64,000 nt of DNA from Pseudomonas sp. JAI120 (GCF_014207255.1 NZ_JACHCZ010000010.1:41216-105215); one strand, 5' to 3'. Numbered from the stretch's first letter, positions 1 to 8,712 are shown. The notes: generated by a model not told the origin, from the sequence alone. Numbers and translations: made by a program.

Positions 1-1862
1 ACGCTCGATTTTGCCGTCTCGTCGCTCGCGGTGGCGGTCTGCTCGGACACATCACGCACATTCACGATGCTGCGGCTGATCTCTTCGGCCACGGCGCTTT
101 GCTGTTCGGCGGCGGCGGCGATCTGTTGGTTCATGGACTGGATGTTCGACACCGTGCGGGTGATGTTTTCCAGTGACACTCCGGCCTTGCGCGTCAGTTC
201 GACACTGCTGTCGGTGAGGCTGCGGCTGTTGTTCATTACGTTGGCAACTTGCTGGGTGCCGTTCTGCAAACCGGCGACCAGGCCTTCGATTTCCTCGGTG
301 GACTTCTGCGTGCGCTGGGCCAGGCCGCGTACTTCGTCGGCGACCACGGCAAAGCCGCGACCGGCTTCACCGGCACGCGCCGCTTCGATCGCTGCGTTGA
401 GCGCGAGCAGGTTGGTCTGTTCGGCAACGGCCTTGATCACGTCCATCACGCTGCCGATCTTGTTGCTCTCTTGTTGCAGGTGCGCCATGGCATCGGTGGA
501 ACGTTCTACTTCGGCGGCCAGGCGTTCGATCTGGGCGATGGCCTCAGCCACCACTTTGTCGCCTGCGCGGGCTTGGCCGTCAGCATCGGCGGCGGCCAGA
601 GAGGCTTGCTCGGCGTTGCGTGCGACTTCCTGCACGGTGGCGGTCATTTCGTGCATCGCCGTGGCGACCTGATCGGTCTCGATTTTCTGGCTGTTCACGC
701 CGGCGCTGGTCTGCTCGGTGACGGCCGACAACTCTTCGGCGGCGCTGGCGATCTGGGTCACGCCGTCGCGAATACCGCTGATCAATTCACGCAGGGTCGT
801 GCCCATGCGCTGAATACCTTGTTGCAATACGCCCAGCTCATCGCGACGGGTGACCTGGATATTGTGGCTCAGGTCGCCGGAAGCGATGCGTTCAACCACG
901 GCCAGGGTTTCCTGCAGTGGACGCGTGATCTGGCGGGTGATCACCAGTGCCGCAATGATACCGACCAGCAGTGCCAGCAAGGTGCTGATCAACTGCAGGC
1001 TGCGGGCCTGGGCGCTTTCAGCGTCGCGACGATCCAGCTGGATGTCGTACAGCTTGTCACTGATCGTGACGATATCGGCGCCTTGGGTGGTCATTTCGGC
1101 ACGGGCAGCCACGATATTGGCGTTGGCGGCCTTGTAGTTCTGCACGGCGCTGCGATAGGCGCCAAGGGCGGTTTCCAAGGAGCTCAGGGCGCTTTGCTGG
1201 CTGGCGCCGAAGGCGGCGCTGAGGCCTTTCAAGCCACTGATGGCTTTTTCGATTTGTGCGGCAGCGCGGGCTTCGGTGTCCGGGTTGACGTTGCCGGTGT
1301 AGCCGCGCACTTCGTAGCGGGCCAACTGGAACTGCATCTTGGCGTCGGCCACGGCCTGGAACTGTGCAAGGTGCTCCGCGCTGTCGGGCATTTGCCTCAC
1401 GCTGGCGTCCAGCGCGTCGATTTGGGCATTGGCGATATCGGCCTTGTCGCCCATCACTTGGCGAGAGGCATTACCGTTTCGGTAAGCCTCGCGCATTTTG
1501 TTCAGGGATTGCTGATAAGCCGTGATGATGGCTTTCTGCTCGTTGAGCAGCTTGACGTTTTCCGGGCTCTTGAAGCTGTTCAGGAGTTTCTGTTGCTGGG
1601 CAGTAAAGGCGTCCAGGTTGGTCTGTACGTTTTGTGCCACGGCTTCGTCGCCGTTGGCCAGCATGTATTGCAGACGCACGATACGCAGTTTGGTCAGTGA
1701 GGCATTGAGCTGGGTGATGTCGCTCATCCAGTTACTGCGGTCGATCAGACCGCCCAGGCTGGTCCAGCCGGTGAGGGCCAGGATCGAGGTGAGGACCAGT
1801 ACCAGGCCGAAGCCCAGGCCCAGTTTGAGGTTGACGCTGATGTTACCGAACCAGCTGTTCAT
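1..1862 (-). CDS. Methyl-accepting chemotaxis protein, HBM sensor type (3' end outside window)
   Basis: Inner-membrane chemoreceptor that reports ligand binding to CheA/CheW. About 620 residues are visible, read leftward from an ATG at 1862 (N-terminus MNSWFGNISVNLKLG); the frame stays open to the window edge, so only the last few dozen codons are missing. A first membrane segment lies near residues 11-31, a long helical periplasmic domain near 35-280, a second membrane segment near 285-305, then HAMP and the signalling hairpin whose tip (EQTNLLALNAAIEAARAGEA) is near residue 480. The length and helical character of the sensor, and the N-terminus, resemble the McpS/McpQ receptors of P. putida, which have helical bimodular (HBM) domains for TCA-cycle acids. 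The ligand here is inferred only. Confidence 0.9.
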   Translation of the reverse strand, partial: MNSWFGNISVNLKLGLGFGLVLVLTSILALTGWTSLGGLIDRSNWMSDITQLNASLTKLRIVRLQYMLANGDEAVAQNVQTNLDAFTAQQQKLLNSFKSPENVKLLNEQKAIITAYQQSLNKMREAYRNGNASRQVMGDKADIANAQIDALDASVRQMPDSAEHLAQFQAVADAKMQFQLARYEVRGYTGNVNPDTEARAAAQIEKAISGLKGLSAAFGASQQSALSSLETALGAYRSAVQNYKAANANIVAARAEMTTQGADIVTISDKLYDIQLDRRDAESAQARSLQLISTLLALLVGIIAALVITRQITRPLQETLAVVERIASGDLSHNIQVTRRDELGVLQQGIQRMGTTLRELISGIRDGVTQIASAAEELSAVTEQTSAGVNSQKIETDQVATAMHEMTATVQEVARNAEQASLAAADADGQARAGDKVVAEAIAQIERLAAEVERSTDAMAHLQQESNKIGSVMDVIKAVAEQTNLLALNAAIEAARAGEAGRGFAVVADEVRGLAQRTQKSTEEIEGLVAGLQNGTQQVANVMNNSRSLTDSSVELTRKAGVSLENITRTVSNIQSMNQQIAAAAEQQSAVAEEISRSIVNVRDVSEQTATASDETAKSS

Positions 1863-1935
1863 CTAATGCTCCGCAAAGGTGATGTCTGTCTGCTGGACGG
1901 TGTTGTTATTTGAGCCAGCCAAAGTGTGTAGCGCT

Positions 1936-1943
1936 GTATCGGC
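1936..1943 (-). promoter_or_regulatory. Possible sigma-28 (FliA) -10 element for the chemoreceptor
   Basis: On the minus strand GCCGATAC, close to the FliA -10 consensus GCCGATAA, stands 74 bases before the receptor start. No good TAAA -35 lies at the expected distance, so this is only a suggestion. FliA control would be normal for a chemoreceptor gene. Confidence 0.3.
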
Positions 1944-2124
1944 GACGGGCTGTGAATCTGAAGTGCTTTTATTGCGTGTGCGACGAAGGGTCGCGATCCC
2001 GGTGCCGCGCTGCCGTGCAGGGCTCATCACGAGCAGGTCTTGTGTGCTAGTCTGCTGGCCCTTTTAGTTCTGGGCGGTGCGGGAAACCGGTGTTTTCAGC
2101 GCTGCCCTATAGCGGAGCCTCTTC

Positions 2125-2742
2125 ATGTCCGAAGTTAATCTGTCCACCGACGAAACCCGCGTCAGCTACGGTATCGGCCGTCAGTTGGGCGACCAACTGC
2201 GCGACAACCCACCGCCAGGTGTGAGCCTGGATGCGATCCTGGCTGGCCTGACCGACGCGTTCGCCGGCAAACCAAGCCGTGTTGATCAAGAGCAAATGGC
2301 TGCCAGCTTCAAGGTCATTCGCGAAATCATGCAAGCCGAAGCGGCTGCCAAGGCTGAAGCGGCTGCAGGCGCTGGCCTGGCTTTCCTGGCTGAAAACGCC
2401 AAGCGTGATGGCATCACCACCCTGGCTTCCGGCCTGCAATTTGAAGTGCTGACCGCCGGTGACGGCGCCAAGCCGACCCGTGAAGACCAGGTTCGCACCC
2501 ACTACCACGGCACCCTGATCGACGGCACTGTGTTCGACAGCTCCTACGAGCGTGGCCAGCCTGCAGAATTCCCGGTGGGCGGCGTGATCGCCGGCTGGAC
2601 CGAAGCCCTGCAACTGATGAATGCCGGCAGCAAATGGCGCCTGTACGTGCCGAGCGAGTTGGCTTATGGCGCTCAAGGCGTTGGCAGCATTCCGCCGCAC
2701 AGCGTGCTGGTATTTGACGTCGAACTGCTCGACGTTCTGTAA
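2125..2742 (+). CDS. fklB: FKBP-type peptidyl-prolyl cis-trans isomerase
   Basis: 205-residue prolyl isomerase that speeds cis-trans isomerisation of X-Pro bonds. The N-terminal half (about 1-90) is a helical dimerisation domain of the FklB/FkpA kind. The C-terminal half is the FKBP fold, with conserved stretches HYHGTLIDGTVFDSSYERG, VIAGWTEALQLM, ELAYGAQG and the ending SVLVFDVELLDV. No signal peptide is evident, so the enzyme is probably cytoplasmic as in FklB. It is monocistronic: the receptor upstream is divergent and a REPIN follows the stop. An fklB homologue near a small hypothetical gene, ispB and rplU is the usual Pseudomonas arrangement. Confidence 0.93.
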   Translation: MSEVNLSTDETRVSYGIGRQLGDQLRDNPPPGVSLDAILAGLTDAFAGKPSRVDQEQMAASFKVIREIMQAEAAAKAEAAAGAGLAFLAENAKRDGITTLASGLQFEVLTAGDGAKPTREDQVRTHYHGTLIDGTVFDSSYERGQPAEFPVGGVIAGWTEALQLMNAGSKWRLYVPSELAYGAQGVGSIPPHSVLVFDVELLDVL

Positions 2743-2761
2743 GACCTGCTTTTGATTACCT

Positions 2762-2860
2762 GTAGGAGCGAGCTTGCTCGCGAAAAACGTCAACGATGAC
2801 GCGGGCATCCTGGATGAGCGCGTTGTTTATGCGGTCTTCGCGAGCAAGCTCGCTCCTACA
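2762..2860. repeat. REPIN: two REP palindromes in inverted orientation
   Basis: GTAGGAGCGAGCTTGCTCGC at the left is repeated in inverted orientation at the right end, enclosing about 50 bases. Each end is itself a short palindrome. This is the usual extragenic REP doublet of P. fluorescens. It lies between fklB and a convergent small gene. A near copy is at 23627-23726. Confidence 0.9.
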
Positions 2861-2877
2861 GTGTTTTGCTGGTTTTC

Positions 2878-3135
2878 TCATGGATGGAACTTGCCACTGA
2901 GCTCCGTGGCCGGGCGCAACGCTCGGGCATAGCAGAACAGAAACAGATTGCGCACAACCTCCTTCAGTACTCCAGGTTCACTCGAACTCAGGCCGTTGAC
3001 GTCCAGGTCGCCCTGGTCCTGCAGCTCATTCAACGCTTCTTCTTCCAGCACAGCACAGACTTCACCGGTTTCCCGATGGAGGATGCGTAGGTAAGGGTGT
3101 GGGCGGTCGAGCCAGGCATCTATCAAATAAGTCAT
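2878..3135 (-). CDS. Small conserved protein of unknown function behind a Fur box
   Basis: 85-residue protein (MTYLIDAWLDRPHPYLRIL...) with no membrane segment, signal peptide or metal motif. Its position between fklB and ispB matches the small iron-responsive gene PA4570 of P. aeruginosa, as I recall it. The ATG at 3135 has an AAGGAG ribosome site just upstream. A Fur-box-like palindrome at 3160-3180 lies 25-45 bases before the start, so iron repression is likely. Unusually for its size it is rich in Leu and acidic residues. Function unknown; the call rests on synteny, ribosome site and operator. Confidence 0.75.
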   Translation of the reverse strand: MTYLIDAWLDRPHPYLRILHRETGEVCAVLEEEALNELQDQGDLDVNGLSSSEPGVLKEVVRNLFLFCYARALRPATELSGKFHP

Positions 3136-3159
3136 GGTTGCATCTCCTTGATGGGTTTC

Positions 3160-3180
3160 AATGAGAATAATTCTTATTCG
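3160..3180. promoter_or_regulatory. Fur box
   Basis: AATGAGAATAATTCTTATTC is an almost perfect inverted repeat close to the Fur consensus GATAATGATAATCATTATC. It lies upstream of the small minus-strand gene 2878-3135. The next gene, yjdM, is also on the minus strand and ends at 3295, so the box most likely serves the small gene only. Confidence 0.8.
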
Positions 3181-3294
3181 TAGAATAGCAAGTGCCTATT
3201 GGCAGTTTCCTGGTTTTTCTGTGTGGATATTGAGAGGGGTCAACGGGGAGGGCAAAACGCCATCCCGCGCGGGCGCGGGATGGATGCAGCAGGT

Positions 3295-3636
3295 TCAGAC
3301 TTTGCGCACGAATTCGGACTTGAGTTTCATCGGGCCGATACCGTCGATCTTGCAATCGATATCGTGGTCGCCGTCGCACAGGCGGATGTTCTTGACCTTG
3401 GTGCCGACCTTCACGACCAAGGACGTACCCTTGACCTTGAGGTCTTTGATCACGGTGATGGTGTCGCCGTCCTGCAGGACGTTGCCCACAGAGTCTTTCT
3501 TCACGGTTTCATCGCCGGCCACTTCGGCCTCGCCATTGGCGGACCACTCATGGGCGCATTCCGGGCAGATCAGCTGGGCGCCGTCTTCGTAGGTGTATTC
3601 GGAATTGCATTTCGGGCAGGGTGGCAACGTGCTCAC
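3295..3636 (-). CDS. yjdM: Zinc-ribbon protein YjdM (PhnA family)
   Basis: 113-residue protein of the family named PhnA after an old and unsupported link to alkylphosphonate use; its true role is unsettled. The N-terminus has a zinc ribbon with two CxxC pairs (PPCPKCNSEY and LICPECAHEW). The C-terminal half is the PhnA domain, including DGDTITVIKDLKVKGTS and the DGDHDIDCKIDG region. The length matches the family. It stands alone on the minus strand between ispB and the Fur-controlled gene. Confidence 0.9.
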   Translation of the reverse strand: MSTLPPCPKCNSEYTYEDGAQLICPECAHEWSANGEAEVAGDETVKKDSVGNVLQDGDTITVIKDLKVKGTSLVVKVGTKVKNIRLCDGDHDIDCKIDGIGPMKLKSEFVRKV

Positions 3637-3717
3637 TAAAGCTCCTTAACGGTCAGGATGGCTAAAAGTCGCACATTATATAGGGAATTGTGGTCTTGCA
3701 GGTTTTATCAAATCCGA

Positions 3718-3747
3718 ATGTGGGGGGGGCAAGCCCCCATCCCACAT
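3718..3747. repeat. Short REP-like palindrome
   Basis: ATGTGGGGGGGGCAAGCCCC followed by ATCCCACAT is a GC-rich palindrome centred on CAAG. It is of the same family as the elements at 28433, 33010, 35959 and 44276. It lies between ispB and yjdM. Confidence 0.65.
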
Positions 3748-3770
3748 GGGTATGCGTTTGCAGGTAGGAC

Positions 3771-4739
3771 CTAGTGCGTCCGCGCGACCGCAAATTCACT
3801 CAGCTCAACCAAGGCATCCCGGTACTCGCTGGCCGGAAGGGCTTCCAGGCACTTGATCGCACGGGCCACGTAGTCACGTGCCAGTTGCGCGGTGTAGTCC
3901 AGCGAGCCCGAGGCTTCCACAGCCTCACGGATGCTTTCCAGGTCCTCGATCCCGCCTTTCTGGATCGCCTTGCGCACCAGGGCCGCCTGTTCCGGCGTGC
4001 CTTCGCGCATGGTGTAGATCAGCGGCAAGGTCGGTTTGCCTTCGGCCAGGTCGTCACCGACGTTCTTGCCCAGGGTCTCTGCATCGCCGCGGTAGTCGAG
4101 CAGGTCGTCCACCAGTTGGAACGCCACGCCCAGATGGTCGCCAAAGGTACGCAGGGCTTCGGCCTGTTCGGCGGTCGCGCCACAGAGCGCGGCGGCACTG
4201 TGTGTGGAGGCTTCGAAGAGCATCGCGGTCTTACCGCGAATCACTTCCATATAGGTTTCTTCGGTGGTGCTGGCGTCGCGGACCTTGGACAGCTGCAGCA
4301 CTTCGCCTTCAGCGATGATGCGCGTGGCCTGGGAAAGAATCTTCATCACCGGCATCGAGCCCAGCTCGACCATCATTTCGAACGAGCGCGAGTACAGGAA
4401 GTCGCCGACCAGCACGCTCGGGGCATTGCCCCACATCGCATTGGCGGTCTCGCGGCCACGGCGCATGCCGGACATGTCGACCACGTCGTCATGCAGCAGG
4501 GTGGCGGTGTGCAGGAATTCGATGGTGGCAGCCAGCAGGCGCAGGTCATCGCCTTCGCGGCCCAGGGCCTTGCCACACAGCAGCACTAATAAAGGACGCA
4601 GGCGTTTACCGCCTGCCGACGTAATGTAGTCGCCAATTTTTGAGACCAGCGGCACCTTAGACGTCAGCTGCTGCTTGATGATGCCGTCGACGGCGCTAAA
4701 ATCGTCCGCGACCGCGCGGTAGAAAGCTTGGGGTTGCAT
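3771..4739 (-). CDS. ispB: Octaprenyl/solanesyl diphosphate synthase
   Basis: 322-residue trans-prenyltransferase that extends farnesyl diphosphate with isopentenyl diphosphate to make the ubiquinone side chain; cytoplasmic. Family marks are GGKRLRP (43-49), the first aspartate-rich motif DDVVD (84-88) and the second, DDLLD (211-215), all intact. The chain length made (C40 or C45) cannot be read from sequence; Pseudomonas usually makes Q-9. Divergent from rplU-rpmA, as in most gammaproteobacteria. Ubiquinone supply connects it in function with the cyo oxidase further right. Confidence 0.95.
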   Translation of the reverse strand: MQPQAFYRAVADDFSAVDGIIKQQLTSKVPLVSKIGDYITSAGGKRLRPLLVLLCGKALGREGDDLRLLAATIEFLHTATLLHDDVVDMSGMRRGRETANAMWGNAPSVLVGDFLYSRSFEMMVELGSMPVMKILSQATRIIAEGEVLQLSKVRDASTTEETYMEVIRGKTAMLFEASTHSAAALCGATAEQAEALRTFGDHLGVAFQLVDDLLDYRGDAETLGKNVGDDLAEGKPTLPLIYTMREGTPEQAALVRKAIQKGGIEDLESIREAVEASGSLDYTAQLARDYVARAIKCLEALPASEYRDALVELSEFAVARTH

Positions 4740-4818
4740 CAGCGACAGTCGCTCCAGAAGGGTTGCGCGGCATGCTAGGACCCTGACCCCGTAGTGTCAA
4801 GGCGCGATAGACAGCCAC

Positions 4819-4847
4819 TTGCAACACCCATTTACCTTGCGTACAAT
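4819..4847 (+). promoter_or_regulatory. Sigma-70 promoter of rplU-rpmA
   Basis: TTGCAA (4819-4824) and TACAAT (4842-4847) are separated by exactly 17 bases. Transcription would start near 4854, giving a leader of about 125 nt before rplU. The leader is long enough to hold a control structure, but I saw no clear one. Confidence 0.75.
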
Positions 4848-4978
4848 CGCGCACCCTGAACTTCCTGGGCAGCACCTGCCTTACGCAATTGCATTCGGGA
4901 CGTCCATCCCATGCAGCCATGCCAGCCAATACCTCTTCTTATAAAGCGCTGGGTGAGCAGGATTATCGGAGAAATACC

Positions 4979-5293
4979 ATGTCGTACGCAGTAATTGTTA
5001 CTGGTGGCAAGCAATACAAGGTCGCCCCAGGTGAATACCTGAAGATCGAAAAACTGGAAATCGCTACCGGCGAATCCGTTACCTTTGATCGCGTTCTGTT
5101 GGTCGCCAATGGCGATGACGTGAACATCGGCGCTCCAGTTGTTGCTGGCGCTACCGTTGTGGCTGAAGTGATCTCCCAAGGTCGTCACGATAAAGTCCGC
5201 ATCATCAAGTTCCGTCGTCGTAAGCACCACATGAAGCGTATGGGCCACCGCCAGTGGTACACCGAGATCAAAATCACCGGTATTCAGGCTTAA
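4979..5293 (+). CDS. rplU: 50S ribosomal protein L21
   Basis: 104-residue ribosomal protein L21, which binds 23S rRNA. The start is the ATG at 4979 (MSYAVIVTGGKQYKV, the universal L21 N-terminus), with a GGAG-type ribosome site in ATCGGAGAAATACC just upstream; longer in-frame starts lack family support. The C-terminal part has the typical basic run FRRRKHHMKRMGHRQ. First gene of the rplU-rpmA pair. Confidence 0.98.
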   Translation: MSYAVIVTGGKQYKVAPGEYLKIEKLEIATGESVTFDRVLLVANGDDVNIGAPVVAGATVVAEVISQGRHDKVRIIKFRRRKHHMKRMGHRQWYTEIKITGIQA

Positions 5294-5327
5294 TTTCAGC
5301 CTAATTCCTCACTAGGAGAATTGACTC

Positions 5328-5585
5328 ATGGCACACAAAAAAGCTGGTGGTAGTACCCGTAACGGTCGCGACTCAGAAGCCAAACGCCTTGGCGTGAAGA
5401 TGTATGGCGGCCAGAAAATCATTCCGGGCAACATCATCGTGCGTCAGCGCGGCACCCAATTCCACGCCGGTTACGGTGTTGGCATGGGTAAAGATCACAC
5501 CCTCTTCGCGAAAATCGAAGGCGTGATCAAGTTTGAAGTAAAAGGCGCGTTCAACCGCCGTTACGTGAGCGTTGTCGCCGCTTAA
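5328..5585 (+). CDS. rpmA: 50S ribosomal protein L27
   Basis: 85-residue ribosomal protein L27, whose flexible N-terminus reaches the peptidyl transferase centre. The start MAHKKAGGSTRNGRDSEAKR is the canonical unprocessed N-terminus, and VRQRGTQFHAG is the family core. It follows rplU by 34 bases with an AGGAG ribosome site and is co-transcribed with it. An intrinsic terminator follows at 5600. Confidence 0.98.
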   Translation: MAHKKAGGSTRNGRDSEAKRLGVKMYGGQKIIPGNIIVRQRGTQFHAGYGVGMGKDHTLFAKIEGVIKFEVKGAFNRRYVSVVAA

Positions 5586-5599
5586 TTGCGCGATCGCTG

Positions 5600-5630
5600 G
5601 AAAAGCCCTGTCTTGCGACGGGGCTTTTTC
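5600..5630 (+). terminator. Intrinsic terminator after rpmA
   Basis: AAAAGCCCTG / TCTTGCGA / CGGGGCTTTTT: a GC-rich hairpin followed by a T run, 15 bases after the rpmA stop. It separates rplU-rpmA from obgE. Confidence 0.85.
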
Positions 5631-5779
5631 GTTTGTGGAGTGAGTCTCTTGCAAAGCTGTTTGTAATGGGCTCGAGCAGCTGGATTTGCGGCTGTTGATT
5701 GAGGTCGCTGCGCTCATTTTTGCAAGAGTCTTATGTCTTGGTTTCTTAAGCTCGTCCGTGCGGCGAGAGGCGTTTTGTT

Positions 5780-7003
5780 ATGAAGTTCGTTGATGAAGTT
5801 TCCATCCGAGTAAAAGCAGGCGACGGCGGTAACGGTTGCATGAGTTTCCGTCGCGAAAAATTCATCGAAAACGGTGGCCCCAACGGCGGTGACGGCGGTG
5901 ATGGCGGTTCCATCTACATGATGGCCGACGAAAACCTCAACACCCTGGTCGACTACCGTTACACCCGGCACTTCGATGCCGAGCGTGGCTCCAACGGCGG
6001 CAGCACCGACTGCACCGGTAAAAAAGGCGAAGACCTGGTACTGCGTGTACCGGTCGGCACCACGATCATCGACTCCGCGACCCAGGAAGTGATCGGCGAC
6101 CTGACCAAGGCCGGCCAGAAGCTGATGGTTGTCCAGGGCGGCTGGCACGGTCTGGGTAACACCCGATTCAAGTCCAGTACCAACCGTGCGCCGCGCCAGA
6201 CCACGCCGGGCAAGCCGGGCGAGCAGCGCGACCTGAAGCTGGAAATGAAAGTACTGGCTGACGTGGGCCTGCTGGGCCTGCCGAACGCCGGCAAGAGTAC
6301 CTTCATCCGCTCGGTATCGGCCGCCAAGCCGAAAGTCGCCGACTACCCGTTCACCACCCTGGTGCCAAACCTGGGCGTGGTCAGCGTCGACCGCTGGAAA
6401 AGCTTCGTGATCGCCGACATTCCCGGCCTGATCGAAGGCGCTTCCGACGGCGCAGGCCTGGGGATTCGCTTCCTCAAGCATTTGTCCCGTACCCGTTTGC
6501 TGCTGCACCTCGTCGACATGGCGCCATTGGATGACACCAGTGCACCGGACGCCGCCGAAGTGATCGTCAGCGAGCTGACCAAGTTCAGCCCGGCCCTGGC
6601 CGAGCGTGATCGCTGGTTGGTGCTGAACAAGTGCGACCAGATCCTCGAGGAAGAGCACGAGGAGCGCGTCAAGGAAATCGTCGATCGCCTGGAGTGGACG
6701 GGTCCTGTCTACGTGATCTCGGCCATCGCCAAAGAAGGCACCGAGCGCCTGACCCGCGACATCATGCGCTACCTGGAAGACCGCGCCGACCGCCTGGCGG
6801 CCGACCCGGTATTCAAGGCCGAACTCGCCGAACTCGACCAGCAGATCGAAGACGAAGCCCGTGCCCAGTTGCAAGCCCTGGACGACCAGCGTGCCCTGCG
6901 CCGCAGCGGCGTGAAGTCGGTCCATGACATCGGCGACGATGATTGGGACGAAGAAGACGTGGATGATGAAGACGGTCCGGAAATCATTTACGTGCGCGAC
7001 TGA
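5780..7003 (+). CDS. obgE: Obg GTPase, ribosome assembly
   Basis: 407-residue essential GTPase involved in 50S assembly and stress responses. The glycine-rich Obg fold covers residues 1-159 (MKFVDEVSIRVKAGDGGNGC, NGGPNGGDGGDGG). The G domain follows, with G1 GLPNAGKST (166-174), G3 in IADIPGLIEGA and G4 NKCD near 283. The tail is highly acidic (DDDWDEEDVDDEDGPE), as in other proteobacterial ObgE. A GAGG ribosome site precedes the ATG. Downstream of rplU-rpmA in the conserved order, but a terminator stands between them. Confidence 0.97.
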   Translation: MKFVDEVSIRVKAGDGGNGCMSFRREKFIENGGPNGGDGGDGGSIYMMADENLNTLVDYRYTRHFDAERGSNGGSTDCTGKKGEDLVLRVPVGTTIIDSATQEVIGDLTKAGQKLMVVQGGWHGLGNTRFKSSTNRAPRQTTPGKPGEQRDLKLEMKVLADVGLLGLPNAGKSTFIRSVSAAKPKVADYPFTTLVPNLGVVSVDRWKSFVIADIPGLIEGASDGAGLGIRFLKHLSRTRLLLHLVDMAPLDDTSAPDAAEVIVSELTKFSPALAERDRWLVLNKCDQILEEEHEERVKEIVDRLEWTGPVYVISAIAKEGTERLTRDIMRYLEDRADRLAADPVFKAELAELDQQIEDEARAQLQALDDQRALRRSGVKSVHDIGDDDWDEEDVDDEDGPEIIYVRD

Positions 7004-7020
7004 TCCGTTGCGATAAACTT

Positions 7021-7047
7021 GAACGCCGCTCCCTGGAGCGGCGTTTT
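7021..7047 (+). terminator. Intrinsic terminator after obgE
   Basis: ACGCCGCTCCCTGGAGCGGC followed by GTTTT forms a strong stem 18 bases after the obgE stop. The T tract is only four long, so read-through into proB is possible. Confidence 0.7.
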
Positions 7048-7112
7048 GGTATCCGGGTATAACGTTATGGGCGGCGCTGGGTCGCGTGGCCCTCAATCTA
7101 AGGTTGAAGATG

Positions 7113-8231
7113 ATGCGGAGCAAAGTGACAGGTGCGCAGCGCTGGGTCGTAAAGATCGGAAGTGCGCTGCTGACGGCAGACGGCAAAGGCCTGGATCGCG
7201 CAGCCATGAGCGTCTGGGTCGAGCAGATGGTGGCCTTGCATGAGGCGGGTGTGGAGTTGGTGCTGGTGTCGTCCGGGGCGGTTGCCGCCGGGATGAGCCG
7301 CCTCGGTTGGACCGCGCGACCCAGCGCGATGCACGAACTGCAAGCCGCCGCCGCCATCGGTCAGATGGGCCTGGTGCAAGCCTGGGAGTCCAGCTTTGCA
7401 GAGCACGGCCGTCATACGGCGCAGATCCTGCTGACCCACGATGACCTGTCCGACCGTAAGCGCTACCTAAACGCCCGCAGTACTTTGCGTGCGCTGGTGG
7501 AGCTCAAGGTTATCCCGGTGATCAACGAGAATGACACCGTGGTCACCGACGAAATTCGTTTCGGCGACAACGACACCCTGGCCGCGCTGGTGGCCAACCT
7601 GGTGGAGGCCGACCTGCTGGTGATCCTCACCGACCGCGACGGCATGTTCGACGCCGACCCACGCAATAACCCCGATGCCCAACTGATCTACGAAGCGCGC
7701 GCCGATGACCCGGCGCTCGACGCCGTGGCCGGCAGCGTTGGCGGTGCCCTGGGCCGTGGCGGCATGCAGACCAAGCTGCGCGCAGCACGCTTGGCCGCAC
7801 GTTCCGGGGCTCACACCATCATCGTCGGTGGGCGCCTGGAGCGTGTGTTGGATCGCCTCAAGGCCGGTGAGCGCATCGGTACGTTGCTGTCGCCCGAGCG
7901 CGGCATGCTCGCGGCGCGCAAGCAATGGCTGGCCGGGCACCTGCAAACCCGTGGCACCCTGGTGCTCGACGATGGCGCGGTGTCGGCGTTGTCTCAAGGC
8001 AACAAGAGCCTGCTGCCGGTGGGCGTCAAGTTGGTGCAGGGCAGCTTTCGCCGTGGCGAGATGGTTGTGTGCGTAGCGCCCGACGGTCGTGAGATCGCCC
8101 GCGGCCTGGCCAACTACAGTGCCCTGGAAGCGCAGAAAATCATTGGACAATCGTCTGACGCGATTGTCGGACTATTGGGTTACATGGCAGAACCGGAACT
8201 GGTTCACCGCGATAACCTGATCCTGGTCTAA
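7113..8231 (+). CDS. proB: Glutamate 5-kinase
   Basis: 372-residue first enzyme of proline synthesis: ATP + L-glutamate to glutamyl 5-phosphate. The ATG at 7113 is chosen because MRSKVTGAQRWVVKIGSALL matches the Pseudomonas N-terminus; a GTG at 7086 and an ATG at 7110 are in frame, and AAGG near 7101 serves as ribosome site. The amino-acid kinase domain covers about 1-260 (SSGAVAAGMSRLGW, NENDTVVTDEIRFGDND, GGMQTKLRAA) and a PUA domain fills the C-terminus. It follows obgE as in other pseudomonads. Confidence 0.96.
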   Translation: MRSKVTGAQRWVVKIGSALLTADGKGLDRAAMSVWVEQMVALHEAGVELVLVSSGAVAAGMSRLGWTARPSAMHELQAAAAIGQMGLVQAWESSFAEHGRHTAQILLTHDDLSDRKRYLNARSTLRALVELKVIPVINENDTVVTDEIRFGDNDTLAALVANLVEADLLVILTDRDGMFDADPRNNPDAQLIYEARADDPALDAVAGSVGGALGRGGMQTKLRAARLAARSGAHTIIVGGRLERVLDRLKAGERIGTLLSPERGMLAARKQWLAGHLQTRGTLVLDDGAVSALSQGNKSLLPVGVKLVQGSFRRGEMVVCVAPDGREIARGLANYSALEAQKIIGQSSDAIVGLLGYMAEPELVHRDNLILV

Positions 8232-8247
8232 ACAAAGGGAATACACG

Positions 8248-8712
8248 ATGCGCGTGATGAAGGGATTGCTCGGCCTGCTGCTGGCCATGCCGCTGCTGGC
8301 TTCGGCCGAAGAAATTGGCCAGGTGTCGACGGTGTTCAAGTTTGTCGGCCCCAACGACCGGATTGTGGTCGAAGCGTTCGATGACCCCAAGGTCGACGGC
8401 GTGACCTGCTATTTGTCGCGCGCCAAGACCGGCGGCGTGAAAGGCGGCCTGGGCCTGGCCGAAGACCGTGCTGAAGCATCTATCGCTTGCCGCCAGGTCG
8501 GCCCGATCCGCTTCAAGGGCGAACTCAAGGACGGCGACGAAGTGTTCAAGGAGCGCACCTCGCTGGTGTTCAAGACCATGCAGGTGGTGCGCTTCCTCGA
8601 CAAGAAGCGCAATACCCTGGTGTACCTGGTCTACAGCGACCGCTTGATCGAAGGCAGCCCGCAGAATGCGGTGACGGCGATTCCTGTTCTGCCGTGGCCG
8701 ACCGCTCAGTAA
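8248..8712 (+). CDS. creA: CreA family periplasmic protein
   Basis: 154-residue protein of the CreA family, of unknown function. A signal peptide is plain (MRVMKGLLGLLLAMPLLASA, cut likely after ASA). The family core EEIGQVSTVFKFVGPNDRIV, DDPKVDGVTCYLSRAK and the paired cysteines (VTCY and IACRQ) are present. A ribosome site AAAGGGA precedes the ATG, 17 bases after proB, so it may share the proB transcript. Not linked here to creBCD. Confidence 0.88.
   Translation: MRVMKGLLGLLLAMPLLASAEEIGQVSTVFKFVGPNDRIVVEAFDDPKVDGVTCYLSRAKTGGVKGGLGLAEDRAEASIACRQVGPIRFKGELKDGDEVFKERTSLVFKTMQVVRFLDKKRNTLVYLVYSDRLIEGSPQNAVTAIPVLPWPTAQ

Noticed and set aside
249..1700. 483-codon plus-strand frame
   Set aside because: Antisense to the chemoreceptor, whose signalling-tip sequence is unmistakable on the minus strand.
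5714..7357. 547-codon open frame on the minus strand
   Set aside because: It lies antisense to obgE and proB. The frame is open because of third-position GC bias; no ribosome site and no family features.
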